Shown here in pieces: positions 1-7,704 of a stretch of 10,892 bases of DNA. Positions within the stretch are counted from its first letter, which is position 1. Each line of letters opens with the position of its first letter. The stretch is from Saccoglossus kowalevskii (taxonomy: Eukaryota > Hemichordata > Enteropneusta > Harrimaniidae): contig NW_003143298.1 in assembly GCF_000003605.2 (NCBI RefSeq), positions 199,643 through 210,534 on the forward strand, read 5' to 3'. The translations under genes were made by a program, and so were the position numbers. Below the pieces are notes generated by a model, which was given only the letters and a program-made list of their open reading frames with translations, did no database searches and was not told the DNA's origin.

Positions 1-2
1 TT

Positions 3-348
3 GAAATTATTAAAAACCCCATCCACAGATCATCTATGACTAAACTGAGGATAAGTGCCCACATACTTCAGATGAAGTTGGACGATATCACACATAGATA
101 TCTTAAATAGAACATGCCCTGTCTGTGACTCCAATGAAATTGAAGATGAAGAACACTTCCTCAATTGTAACCTGTACAAATTTGAAAGAGATGCTTTGTT
201 TGAAAACGTAAACTTATCCAGTAATCTGAAAGCACTTCTCAAAAACAAAAATTCTGAAACCGTCCAAGCAATTGCCAAGTTTATCAGCGACTGTTTCACT
301 AAAAGAGAGAATTTCATGAAAAGCAATTTACCAGCTGCCTCAAAATAA
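3..348 (+). pseudogene. C-terminal tail of a LINE-type reverse transcriptase, frameshifted
   Basis: The stretch reads like the end of a non-LTR retrotransposon ORF2. From about 36 to 107 one frame gives MTKLRISAHILQMKLDDI and stops at a TAG (108-110). From 109 another frame continues to a TAA at 346-348 and contains RTCPVCDSNEIEDEEHF followed by LNC, a C-x2-C-x9-H-x3-C zinc-knuckle-like pattern. In many invertebrate LINE proteins, a lysine/arginine-rich 'TKLRISAH' stretch is followed directly by such a CCHC tail and an 'EDExHFLxxC' motif. The change of frame near 108 shows that the copy is dead. The catalytic part of the reverse transcriptase lies upstream of the window or is lost. The LINE family cannot be named from this tail. 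An old domesticated fragment is possible but nothing supports it. Confidence 0.6.
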
Positions 349-403
349 CACCAAAAAATATTTATATAATAATATTTTCACAGTATTACTATTTATTTCT
401 TTT

Positions 404-425
404 TTATTATTATTATTATTATTAC
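404..425. repeat. TTA/ATT trinucleotide microsatellite
   Basis: About seven TTA units lie 55 bp after the stop of the LINE tail, in AT-rich sequence (349-440). Some LINE clades end in a short microsatellite, so this may mark the 3' end of that element. This is inference, because no target-site duplication was identified. Confidence 0.7.
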
Positions 426-485
426 TTATGTATTTTATTGTTCCTTATATCCTTATTTAATTCTAATCTAGATCCCGGAAGGGAT

Positions 486-1090
486 ACGATATCAATGAAG
501 GTTGTTATTATTATTATTAGTACCAAATCTACAGGTGGCGGGTGTCCAGTTCTGGACCTAGGCAGACTGAATCAGTATGTGCTCCTCAATCGGTCCCACA
601 TGGAGACACCATTCAGGGTTCTTTTCTCCATCCATCGTTTCGACTGGCTAGCCCCGCTAGACTAAAGCAGGGCCAATCTGCACATACCGATGCACCCACC
701 GAGTTTCCATCTCCTTCGATTCTCCCAGCTGGGCCAAGTATTCGAATTTCGGGTTCCTCTTGTATGGGTTATGCACAATGCCCTACCTGTTCACCAGAGT
801 GATGAAACAGGTAGTGCTGCTGCTTCACCAAATGTCGGTACACCTCAATCCGTACCTAGACGACTGGTTATTACACAACCCGGACAAGAGGTTACTAGCC
901 AAACACGTCAGGCTAACACAGGATTTACTTCACCAGTTGGGCTCTTTAGTAAATCAACAAGTCCCATCTCGATCCAACGCGCAGTTGATGTTCCTGGCTA
1001 TGGAGTTTGACACAGAGGTAAGCTTGGTATCGCTATTTCAACACCGAGCTCTCCTATGGGAACTAGATAGACTGGTTTTGATCTCGGACC
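486..1090 (+). pseudogene. DIRS-type reverse transcriptase remnant
   Basis: This would be the RNA-dependent DNA polymerase of the retroelement. The first frame (to a TAA at 663-665) carries STKSTGGGCPVLDLGRLNQY, equivalent to the 'K..GG.RPVLDLR.LN.Y' start of DIRS polymerases. After that stop the same frame resumes with a stretch ending QVFEFRV. The sequence then shifts frame near 755-765, where VMKQVVLLLHQMSVHLN leads into YLDDWLL. The YLDD at 853-864 is the polymerase active-site motif, so both catalytic aspartates remain readable. The later FLAMEFDTE matches the usual 'FLGMEFDT' segment. One stop and one frameshift break the domain, so it is not expected to be functional. Confidence 0.82.
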
Positions 1091-1793
1091 AAGTGAAGGA
1101 AGCCCTGCCCTGGTGGTCGTCACTGGCCAACCTCGGACAGGGACCCCCTTGGACTCACTCGCCGCAGGTATGACTCCCCCCCCAAGGTTGGAGAGTGCAT
1201 CTATTGGACGAACAAGCCCAAGGATAATGCCCCGCATCAGTTTCGGGACTACCATATCAACCGGCTCGAACTGAAAGCAGTGCACTCAGCACTACCACGC
1301 TTTCTATGCGTAGTTCTAGACCACAGAGTCTGCTCCGCACAGGCAACGCAGCGGTGGTCTTTTTCAAGAAGGAGGGGGGACGTGTTCCCCTCCGTTGTCA
1401 GTCCTAGCAGAGCAAATCCTCCTTTGGTGCCTGGAATACAATGTGGAGCTAATTGCACACCACCTTCCAGGTGTGAAGAACAGTCTGGCAGACACCCTTT
1501 CAGGGTGGCTCTGTCTCCAGAACACGGAGTGGCTGATACCCCAGTGGTTAGCTTCCAGGCTGTTTCGGCTGTGGGACGGTCCAAGGATAGACCGGTTTGC
1601 CGCACCCCGGAACTCCAAGCTTCTGATGTACGTAACACTCCTGCCGACTCCAGAAGCCTGGGCCAGGGTCGCTTTGCTAACCCTGTGGACCCACTTAGTT
1701 GTGTGTGCCTTTCCTCCCTTTCCGCTAGTTCACCGGGCACCGGAGAAAACTTTGACAGGTGCTGGGACTTGTCGGTTGTGTTGTCCGCTCTAA
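1091..1793 (+). pseudogene. DIRS-type RNase H remnant
   Basis: This would degrade the RNA strand of the RNA-DNA hybrid during reverse transcription. The domain opens with the tryptophan pair typical of DIRS elements (ALPWWSS, codons TGG TGG at 1111-1116). A second frame carries INRLELKAVHSAL (around 1256-1294), which resembles the motif containing the RNase H glutamate. A third frame carries LAEQILLWCLEYNVELIAHH followed by LPGVKNSLADTLSG (1458 onward), the C-terminal H..G..N..AD motif. The same frame then gives RIDRFAAPRNSKLLMYV and AFPPFPLV, the segment that links RNase H to the recombinase in this group. Two frame changes and a poly-C run near 1176-1183 show decay. Long open frames on the other strand (998-1285, 1249-1740) are shadows. 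Confidence 0.75.
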
Positions 1794-1803
1794 GCAGACC
1801 GCC

Positions 1804-2245
1804 CTTAAATTTTTGACATGGAAAATAGTCTTCCTACTGGCTCTTGTCTCAGGTAGGCGTCGGCCAGAGCTGGGGGCATTGTTCTTCTCGGATGATGTAC
1901 CGCTGTTATGGACAATCAAGTTGTGCTAAAAACACGAATCAGGTTTCTCGCCAAGAACCAATTCCCAGGACACAATCCTCACCCGGTCGTCATCCCCCTG
2001 CTGTCAAATTTTGTCGGCCCGGAGGTGGTTTACTGCGACACATAGCTTGCAGAGACACCAAGTATGAGCGCATGAGGTCTGTGCGATTGCTAACTCACTA
2101 GTGCTAGCGTCAGCCTCCCCCAAAGCACACACGGAGGGCAGGCTTCTAAAGAAGGCAGAACGTCTTTATCAACTACCACCTAAGAGACACCGAATCCATT
2201 GACGAGGGTCTCTTTAGGTTGGGTCCCGTTGTAACGGGTCAAACA
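1804..2245 (+). pseudogene. tyrosine recombinase remnant of the DIRS-like element
   Basis: This would insert the circular cDNA of the element without target-site duplication. At 1804-1929 one frame gives LKFLTWKIVFLLALVSGRRR followed by PELGALFF. This matches the 'TG.R.SELGAL' box that holds the first catalytic arginine of tyrosine recombinases. After a TAA (1927-1929) another frame gives KNQFPGHNPHPVVIPLLSNF and ends at a TAG (2043-2045), a stretch expected before the C-terminal catalytic box. The H-x-x-R and nucleophilic tyrosine region cannot be recognised with confidence. The segment around 2211-2245 reads RLGPVVTGQT and could be the end of the protein. The 3' limit is therefore approximate. 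Confidence 0.65.
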
Positions 2246-2626
2246 TGGTTTGCTGACCCAGCCCAAACGACCACAAGGGTAATAAGTCAGTTTCGGCATT
2301 TCTCTACCATCAGCACTCCCTGGAAGCTCCCAGGTCCCGCTTTTCGGCATATGCCCTCATGCAGTACTGTTTCGGTCTTCACTTCGAAAGCTTACTACCC
2401 CCAGAATTGGGTTGGGGTTTAGATTTCTCAGGCACACCGAACCCTGTCACCGTAGCAGCATTTTGGCTTCTTGCTCCGGGGACAGCACAGGCAAGGTAAG
2501 ACACCACCCTTTTTGGGTCTTAGCTTAGTGTTGAGTGATTATTGTAGTGTTTCATCACGGACTGGGAAAAGACTTTCATCATTTTTCTGTTTGCTCGGAA
2601 AACCCGCAACCTATCAGCATCTCACT
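2246..2626. other. unassigned GC-richer stretch after the recombinase remnant
   Basis: Base composition resembles the DIRS-like block rather than the AT-rich intron. One frame stays open from about 2281 to a TAA at 2496-2498 and includes AYALMQYCFGLHFESLLPPE, but no family was recognised. It may be the decayed C-terminus or 3' untranslated part of the retroelement. Confidence 0.35.
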
Positions 2627-3045
2627 ACAGTTCAAAATAATCATTTTGATGGGCCCGAGTCTATTGTGGGTAATTGAACGTAGTGAATTTAGGTAGAGGG
2701 TTCTCCAAATCCACTAATTCACATAGTTCATACCCACCATAGACTCCTGGTCTCCCCAACCACCCCACTCTTTCCGTAGCATTGGTCTAAGTCCTTGAGG
2801 CAGAGAGAAAGGAACCAGAGTGATTTGCCAGCCATATGGGCGCCATCATATGGCCTCGGTCACGTGGTTCGTGACGTAAGGGAAAAGAATCTTGGGGTCA
2901 TGACCTAGATTCTATCTCTCCGTCATAGGCAGAATCGCTGATTAATGCCTACAGTTCAAAATAGTCATTTTGACTGACCGGAGTCTATGGTGGGTATGAA
3001 CTATGTGAATAGGCGGGTTCGGAGAACCCTCGCCTAATTCTCATT
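2627..3045. repeat. three-copy inverted/direct repeat module (+,-,+), possible DIRS terminus
   Basis: A module containing ACAGTTCAAAATA, CATTTTGA, GAGTCTAT and GTGGGTA occurs at 2627-2708 and again in the same direction at 2951-3044. A third copy lies in reverse orientation at about 2684-2752. Positions 2720-2746 and 2981-3007 form a perfect 27 bp inverted repeat. With gaps it extends to about 60 bp (2691-2752 with 2976-3035). The inverted copies enclose about 220 bp rich in palindromes. DIRS elements carry inverted terminal repeats plus an internal complementary region near the right end, which this could be. A separate inverted-repeat DNA element (MITE) of about 350 bp is the main alternative. 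Confidence 0.7.
2831..2913. repeat. cluster of three near-perfect palindromes
   Basis: Inside the inverted repeat are GCCATATG/CATATGGC (2831-2838 with 2847-2854), GTCACG/CGTGAC (2859-2864 with 2870-2875), and AGAATCT/AGATTCT (2886-2892 with 2907-2913) centred on the perfect palindrome GGTCATGACC (2896-2905). The block also contains the E-box CACGTG (2861-2866) and TGACGTAA (2872-2879), which resembles a CRE. A promoter of the mobile element is conceivable but unproven. Confidence 0.6.
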
Positions 3046-3484
3046 TGATAGAGCTTTTTTTTTAATTATGTCATTATTTTGTCTTTTCTTGTCATGTAAT
3101 CAAAATTCTAATGAGGTTACAAATTCAATAAAGTTTATTATTATACATCTGTCACTGTAACACCCTAAGTTAAGCGTGCCATGATTTTGCGGTATTTGAT
3201 GGGGTATTTTCATCCTACCATATTAGGAAATGTGAATTCCAAATATGGAATGATAACGCGTGTACGCATCCTCTAATACGGTAATAAAAACAAACATGGC
3301 TGCCACTAAGGTTTGACTCCACACAAAGAAATTTGCTGATTCTGTTCTAAACATTTCTCAAAGTATGCACTCGGAGAGTACACCATGCATCGATAATCCA
3401 GCTGTACTGTTTTCGTGGATACTTTGAAGTATCCTCGTAATAACCTCATATTATTATTATTATAAATTTTCATTACTTTTGCAG
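3046..3484 (+). other. AT-rich intron sequence with acceptor for the first visible exon
   Basis: No open frame or recognised repeat is seen in most of this stretch. It contains a small perfect hairpin at 3417-3434 (GGATACTT TG AAGTATCC) and a short TTA run at about 3451-3462. It ends in the pyrimidine-rich acceptor CATTACTTTTGCAG at 3471-3484. Confidence 0.6.
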
Positions 3485-3652
3485 TTAATTGCCCACGTGG
3501 AACTTATTGGATGGAGCAAGCTGATGGAAATATCTGTGTACCATGCCCAGTAGGCTGGTATCAAGATAAAGAAGCTCAGTTGAATTGCATGTCATGTCCA
3601 AGTGATACAACTACAAAACACACTAGAGCAAGTGATCTAAGTGATTGTAAAA
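3485..3652 (+). CDS. exon: GCC2/GCC3 (ephrin-receptor-like) module 1 of an SVEP1-like protein
   Basis: The exon is 168 bp, enters with two bases of a split codon and leaves with one base (phase 1-1). It is flanked by TTTTGCAG and GTAAGG. It encodes one cysteine-rich module that starts NCPRGTYWMEQ, continues ICVPCPVGWYQDKEAQLNC and ends SDLSDCK. The six cysteines and the C-P-x-G-x-Y motifs fit the GCC2/GCC3 (ephrin receptor-like, Pfam PF07699) family, whose modules are about 48 residues. Such modules are disulphide-bonded and extracellular. Upstream exons would supply the signal peptide and N-terminal domains and are not in the window. Splicing to 6823 gives a threonine at the junction (A + CT) and keeps the frame. 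Confidence 0.88.
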
Positions 3653-3864
3653 GTAAGGCCCTTTACAATACTTAATTACAATAATTAAACTTACATGTGA
3701 TTTAAACAATTTGTATGTAATTTACAATGCATTATAAACATGATTTCATTGAAAAACACATTTAAATTCTATGTTTTTGATACCAGCCCAATAATTCAAA
3801 GATTTTAGGGGTGTCTAATGAATTTACGCAATACTATGATAAATATGTTTCACACCTATTTATA
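3653..3864 (+). other. start of intron (donor GTAAGG), no feature seen
   Basis: The stretch is AT-rich, with in-frame stops in every frame and no recognised repeat or hairpin of note. It starts the 3170 bp intron 3653-6822. Confidence 0.6.
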
Positions 3865-3990
3865 TATACGCTGTCATTGAAAATGACACAGCAGAGCTAA
3901 TTGTCCGGTGTCTTTCAACATTTACATTTTCATCTTCTTCTTGAAAACAAATAGCTGATAGTTTTAATAAGTATTTGCACATTTTGTGTC
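3865..3990. repeat. dispersed hairpin-type repeat, copy 1
   Basis: A hairpin (GTCATT GAA AATGAC, 3873-3887) is followed by AGCTAATTGTCCGG and CATCTTCTTCTTGAAAACAA. The same order of hairpin, AATTGTCCG and TTCTTCTTGAAAACTG recurs at 6284-6400, so these are two diverged copies of one dispersed family. A MITE-like or SINE-like origin is possible; neither end is defined. Confidence 0.5.
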
Positions 3991-4193
3991 AATATCACAA
4001 TTGTGTATTTTGTATTTTTACTAAATATTCTGGATAACTTTTGATCAAAACTGATATTTTCAACTTCATTGAATCCACTATTTAGAATAGTTTTAAAGTT
4101 TGTTTGTTACAAGTACATTGGGTGGTGTTGGTAGCTTTGATAATCACTATGCTAGAACATTTGTGGACCACAATTTGTAACAAGATGATAACA

Positions 4194-4207
4194 GTTGCCA
4201 TGGCAAC
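4194..4207. promoter_or_regulatory. perfect RFX X-box palindrome in intron
   Basis: GTTGCCATGGCAAC is a perfect 14 bp palindrome and matches the RFX X-box consensus GTTRCC-N2-GGYAAC. RFX factors bind such sites near ciliary genes and in enhancers. Nothing else nearby supports a regulatory role, and the motif may be part of an old repeat. Confidence 0.4.
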
Positions 4208-4393
4208 AACCATATAAACTACCTGAGTTGTGATAACAATAACAATGACAATTAACTAATATTTCATTGTAAAAAAACATTATCAACTCTGTTGTGATGA
4301 AGATATTCTACAGACAGCTGAGCTCTGAGGTCACTTTTTAGCATATGTTTATTTCCAGCATGTGTGGAATTGATGTATTGAAAATATTTTTAG

Positions 4394-5700
4394 TCGCGCG
4401 TTCGAAAACGGGGACTTATGTTTTGATCTCCGTGCATCCGTGTGTTCGTCAGGACCTGTATCTTAGAAATGCTTGGACCAATCACAATCAAACTTCACAC
4501 ATACATTATACATGATATTATACATATGCACATCAATTTGTTTCACGATCTGATTCAAGATGGCCAAATAGTGGCCATTTTTGTGCTAAAAAATCATCAA
4601 AATCAAGCATTTCTTGGCTGTTTACAGATGGATTTTGTTCAAACTTCGTATATATGTTGGAAATTATAGGACCTTGATGCACATCATTTTGATTTTCAGT
4701 TAAGATTCAAAATGGCCGACTGCAGCCATTTTGTTTTAATGAATGTGGTTCTAGTGCCATATCTCTGACTTGCTGTGACTGATTATGTTCAAATTTTAAA
4801 TATTCATTATACATCTTGTCATAGATATACAGATATATTGGTTTGACGTCCCTATTAAAAATGGCGCTAAAAAATCATCAAAATCAAGCATTTCTCGGTT
4901 GTTTACAGATGGATTTTGTTCATACTTGGTATATTTTGTTTTTCAGATAAGATTCTAAATGGCTGACTGGTGGCCATTTTGTTTTAATGAATGTGGTTCT
5001 TGTACCATATCTCTGACTTGCTGTGACTGATTATGTTCAAATTTTATATATTCATTATACATGTATTCAAAATGGCTGATTTTTAATCCCTGTTTAGACG
5101 AAATCCGAAAACGGGGACTTATAATTCGGTCTCCATCCGTCCGTCTGTGCGTCCATGTGTCCGTCCGGAGTCATATCTCAGAATCCTATGGACTGATTCC
5201 GTTCATTCTTTGCATGTGCCTAGTACTTTATGTGGGACATATGCACATGCAGTGGTTTAGCGATTCGATTCAAAATGGCCAACTGGCAGCCGTCTTGTTT
5301 TTTGAAAATGTTGTACTTTGGACATGCTTTGTCATTCAAACTTGGTACATAGATTATACATGTTAGGATACATGTCCATGACGATTTATTTCGCAATTGT
5401 ATCAAAGATGGTCAACTGGCAGGCATCTTGTTTTTTTTATATGTGGTATCTTGGACGTGCTCTGTCAGTTTTCATTCAAATTTGGCACATACATGTACTT
5501 TATACATGTTAGGATGAATGTCCATGACAATTTGTTTCAAAATCCGGTCAAGGATGGCCGATTAACAGCCATCTGACTTTTTGGCCTTACTACTATATTT
5601 CCAAAATTTATGTACCATTTTCATTCGTATTAGGCACATACATCATACATATCAGTGTGTTTCATAATCAGATCAAAGATAGCCGAATAATGGCTGTTTA
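4394..5700. repeat. tandemly arranged dispersed repeat with ATGGCC...GGCCAT mini-palindromes
   Basis: Two copies of a leader beginning CGAAAACGGGGACTTAT (near 4402 and 5107) run into a CCGTCC-rich or CCGTG-rich segment and ATATCTCAGAA or a variant. Each is followed by diverged units with TTCAAACTTGG, ATACATTATACATG and an imperfect palindrome of the type AAAATGGCCGACTG/CAGCCATTTT. Palindromes are centred near 4570, 4720, 4968, 5284, 5416, 5563 and 5686, mostly 120-150 bp apart. The clearest is CAAAATGGC/GCCATTTTG at 4708-4733. Open frames at 4442-4669 and 5061-5512 lie inside this repeat and show no protein-like features. Confidence 0.7.
4585..5062. repeat. tandem duplication with 281 bp offset
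   Basis: The sequence starting GCTAAAAAATCATCAAAATC at 4585 recurs at 4866 and can be followed with few changes to ATTCATTATACAT (near 4802 and near 5050). The second copy lacks a segment of about 35 bp and the downstream end, and has the matching TCTCTGACTTGCTGTGACTG. Confidence 0.8.
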
Positions 5701-6280
5701 TGTTTTTGGCCATATTACTACTACACAGAACACGTGTTTTGATGTAAATAAACAATCTGTTGTATACACCACTTGGAACTCAAGTTTCAAGGACACGCTC
5801 GCGATGACCCCTCCACTTTAATATGACGAGCACAAAGAGAACTTTAAAAAATTTAACAGGGACTGTGTCATTTTCAATGACTAGTGTTTTAATTAATGCT
5901 GTTCCAGAGCAAAATCTGTCAATACTCGTTTGACAATCAGATACAAATGTCAATCATTTAAATGTTAAACAATCATCATAATCATATTCTTGACATGTTT
6001 ATATCCCAGCTTATTACTTTAAATTAAACTATATATCTTAAATTAAATAACTAACGGGGACTGTGTCATGCATGGCTTGTTGTAATGTGTTTTATTAGTT
6101 AGTTGCAAATCACTTGACTTATTTAAGGACTACACAATAGATTGTGCTATTTTTTCTACATTCAAAACCTAGTTTCAAATATGTTTAAAATACATTTGTA
6201 AGTTTTGACATTCTAAACAGACATTTTAATAGCTATGTAAATAAATTCCGAAAATATAACATTTTTCTCAACCTAAATTT
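5701..6280 (+). other. AT-rich intron, little recognisable content
   Basis: No gene is seen. GGGACTGTGTCAT occurs twice (5859-5871 and 6057-6069). The first copy runs into GTCATTTTCAATGAC (5867-5881), a hairpin that is the reverse complement of the one at 3873-3887. Confidence 0.5.
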
Positions 6281-6560
6281 TAGCTCCACTGTCATCGTAG
6301 ATGACAGAACGGAGATATTCATATAGGCAATTGTCCGTCTTCATCCGGTCATCGTCTGTTGTCCAGTCATTGTCCATTTTTGAATTCTTCTTGAAAACTG
6401 CCAGCTCAATTGCTTTGATTCTTGGTATGTAGATACCTTGGGTGGATCTCTCTCAGATTTTTTGGCATATCATTTTGGTAAAAAATGCTATTTTTGAATT
6501 CTTCTTAAAAAATGCCAGCTCAATTGCTTTGATACTTAGTGTGTATGTAACTTTGATGTT
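6281..6560. repeat. dispersed hairpin-type repeat, copy 2, with 114 bp tandem duplication
   Basis: It opens with the hairpin CTCC..TGTCATC GTA GATGACA..GGAG (6284-6314), followed by repeated GTCC/CCGTC words. TGAATTCTTCTT and CCAGCTCAATTGCTTTGAT then occur at 6381 and again at 6495, a 114 bp tandem repeat. The layout resembles the GTCCGTC-type repeats found throughout invertebrate introns. It is related to the copy at 3865-3990. Confidence 0.6.
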
Positions 6561-6822
6561 TTTTTAGAATTCTTCTTTTACTCTACCATAATATTTGAGG
6601 TGTACATTATTTTTGAACAATTTGTTCTCTACCTGAGTTATTTCAACTGTCAGGTCACTTGTTTTGTACCCCAATAAAAATATGACTGGAATCATTTCGT
6701 ATCCAATATACAGTTGGATTCTTTTAGTATTCTTATAAGAATACTTTTCAATTATTTTAGTATTTAGTTGTTTACTCTATATAGTGATTAACATTCTTAT
6801 ATAAATGTGGTATATATTGCAG
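6561..6822 (+). other. AT-rich intron end with acceptor
   Basis: No repeat or gene is seen. A small hairpin-like GTATTCTTATAAGAATAC lies at 6728-6745. The intron ends in TATATATTGCAG. Confidence 0.55.
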
Positions 6823-6984
6823 CTTATTGTAAAGCAGGTTATTGGTCAGAAAGTACATTGGAACCATGCTTTGCGTGTGCCAAAGGTTCATACCAGAACA
6901 ACAGAGGTCAAAGTTCATGTGAAAGATGTCCTACTGGGTCTTCCACTTTAACTAATGGATCCACTGATGTGTCACAGTGTTTGA
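6823..6984 (+). CDS. exon: GCC2/GCC3 module 2 of the SVEP1-like protein
   Basis: The 162 bp exon (phase 1-1) lies between acceptor TATTGCAG and a consensus donor GTGAGT. It encodes YCKAGYWSESTLEPC, then FACAKGSYQNNRGQSSC, then ERCPTGSSTLTNGS and ends with SQC. Six cysteines, the G-Y-W and K-G-S-Y-Q motifs and the 'C-x2-CP-x-GS-x-T' tail fit the ephrin-receptor-like family. NGS is an N-glycosylation sequon, plausible for a secreted protein. The frame stays open upstream to an ATG at 6807 and beyond the donor, but the splice signals and domain limits show that the exon is shorter. It joins in frame to 3652 and 9811 (A + AT, asparagine). Confidence 0.88.
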
Positions 6985-7092
6985 GTGAGTATATGGGAAA
7001 AATCTTTACAGACATGTTTGGCAGTAATTTGAACGTGTTAGCAATGTTATGAAGTTTGATTGCTTTGATATTATACATATAGGTACCTCAGG
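6985..7092 (+). other. intron start preceding the minisatellite
   Basis: This is the donor GTGAGT followed by 100 bp of intron. ATTGCTTTGATATTA near 7060 resembles the CAATTGCTTTGAT word of the repeat at 6281-6560, so the satellite may have grown at the edge of such a repeat. Confidence 0.4.
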
Positions 7093-7704
7093 TATGGCCT
7101 TGCTCTAATGGCTTTGCTGCTTCACAATCCTGGCCTTGCTGCTTCACAATAATGGCCTTGCTGCTACACAACAATGACCTTGCTGCTTCATAATAATGGC
7201 CTTGCTGCTTCACAATAATGACCTTACTGCTTCATGTTAATGGCCTTACTGCTTTAATATAATGGTCTTACTACTTCATAATAATGGCCTCTAATATTGC
7301 TTTAATATATTGGCCTTACTGCTTCACAATAATGGCCTTACTGCTTCATGATAATGGCCTTACTGCTTCATGATAATAGCCTTACTGCTTTAATATAATG
7401 GCCTTGCTACTTCATGATAATGGCCTTACTTCTTAACATTAATGACCTTGCTGCTTCACAATATTGGCCTTACTGCTTCATGATAATGATCTTACTTCTT
7501 CAAGCTAATGACCTTGCTGTTTCACAATATTGGCCTTGCTACTTAACGATAATGACCTTGCTACTTAATGATAATGACCTTGCTGCTTCACAATAATGGC
7601 CTCGCTGCTTCACATTAATGGTCTTGCTGCTTCACAAACATGGCCTTGCTACTTAATGATAATGACCTTGCTGCTTCATGATAATGGCCTTACTGCTGCA
7701 TAAT
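7093..7704. repeat. minisatellite, monomeric part (22 bp unit, about 28 units)
   Basis: Units begin AATGGCCTT and continue with RCTGCTTCA, in 22 bp steps with common variants AATGACCTT and AATGATCTT and a few indels (for example 7290-7310). The units are diverged from each other, as in an older array. The short open frame at 7414-7596 is only the repeat read through. It occupies the first part of the intron 6985-9810. Confidence 0.9.

Larger units (their letters stand above)
470..2500 (+). mobile_element. decayed DIRS-like (tyrosine-recombinase) retrotransposon, 5'-truncated
   Basis: Three retroelement domains follow each other on the + strand: reverse transcriptase (about 486-1090), RNase H (about 1091-1793) and the start of a tyrosine recombinase (about 1804-2045). 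RT, RNase H and YR in this order is diagnostic of DIRS/Ngaro-type elements. Gypsy and Copia elements carry a DDE integrase instead. The reading frame changes at least four times and contains internal stops, so the copy is inactive. No gag region and no left terminal repeat are visible, and homology starts abruptly just after the LINE tail, so the 5' part is missing. The block is visibly more GC-rich than the surrounding intron. The right boundary is uncertain: the repeated module at 2627-3045 may be its terminus. It probably sits in an intron of, or just upstream of, the EGF-module gene. Confidence 0.82.

Noticed and set aside
30-326. Minus-strand open frame of 98 codons
   Set aside because: It is the shadow of the LINE reverse-transcriptase tail on the + strand.
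998-1740. Open frames on the minus strand (998-1285 and 1249-1740)
   Set aside because: They overlap the RNase H remnant read on the + strand, which has recognisable motifs; the minus frames have none.
470-2500. Gypsy-type LTR retrotransposon
   Set aside because: The polymerase motifs, the RNase H to recombinase order and the 'GRRRPELGAL' recombinase box point to DIRS; no integrase or LTR is seen.
4442-5512. Short open frames at 4442-4669, 5061-5366 and 5318-5512
   Set aside because: They lie within dispersed repeats, show no domain or conserved motif and no suitable splice context.
7414-7596. 60-codon open frame in the satellite
   Set aside because: It is the 22 bp repeat read through; 22 is not a multiple of 3, so the peptide is just a cycle of the three frames.
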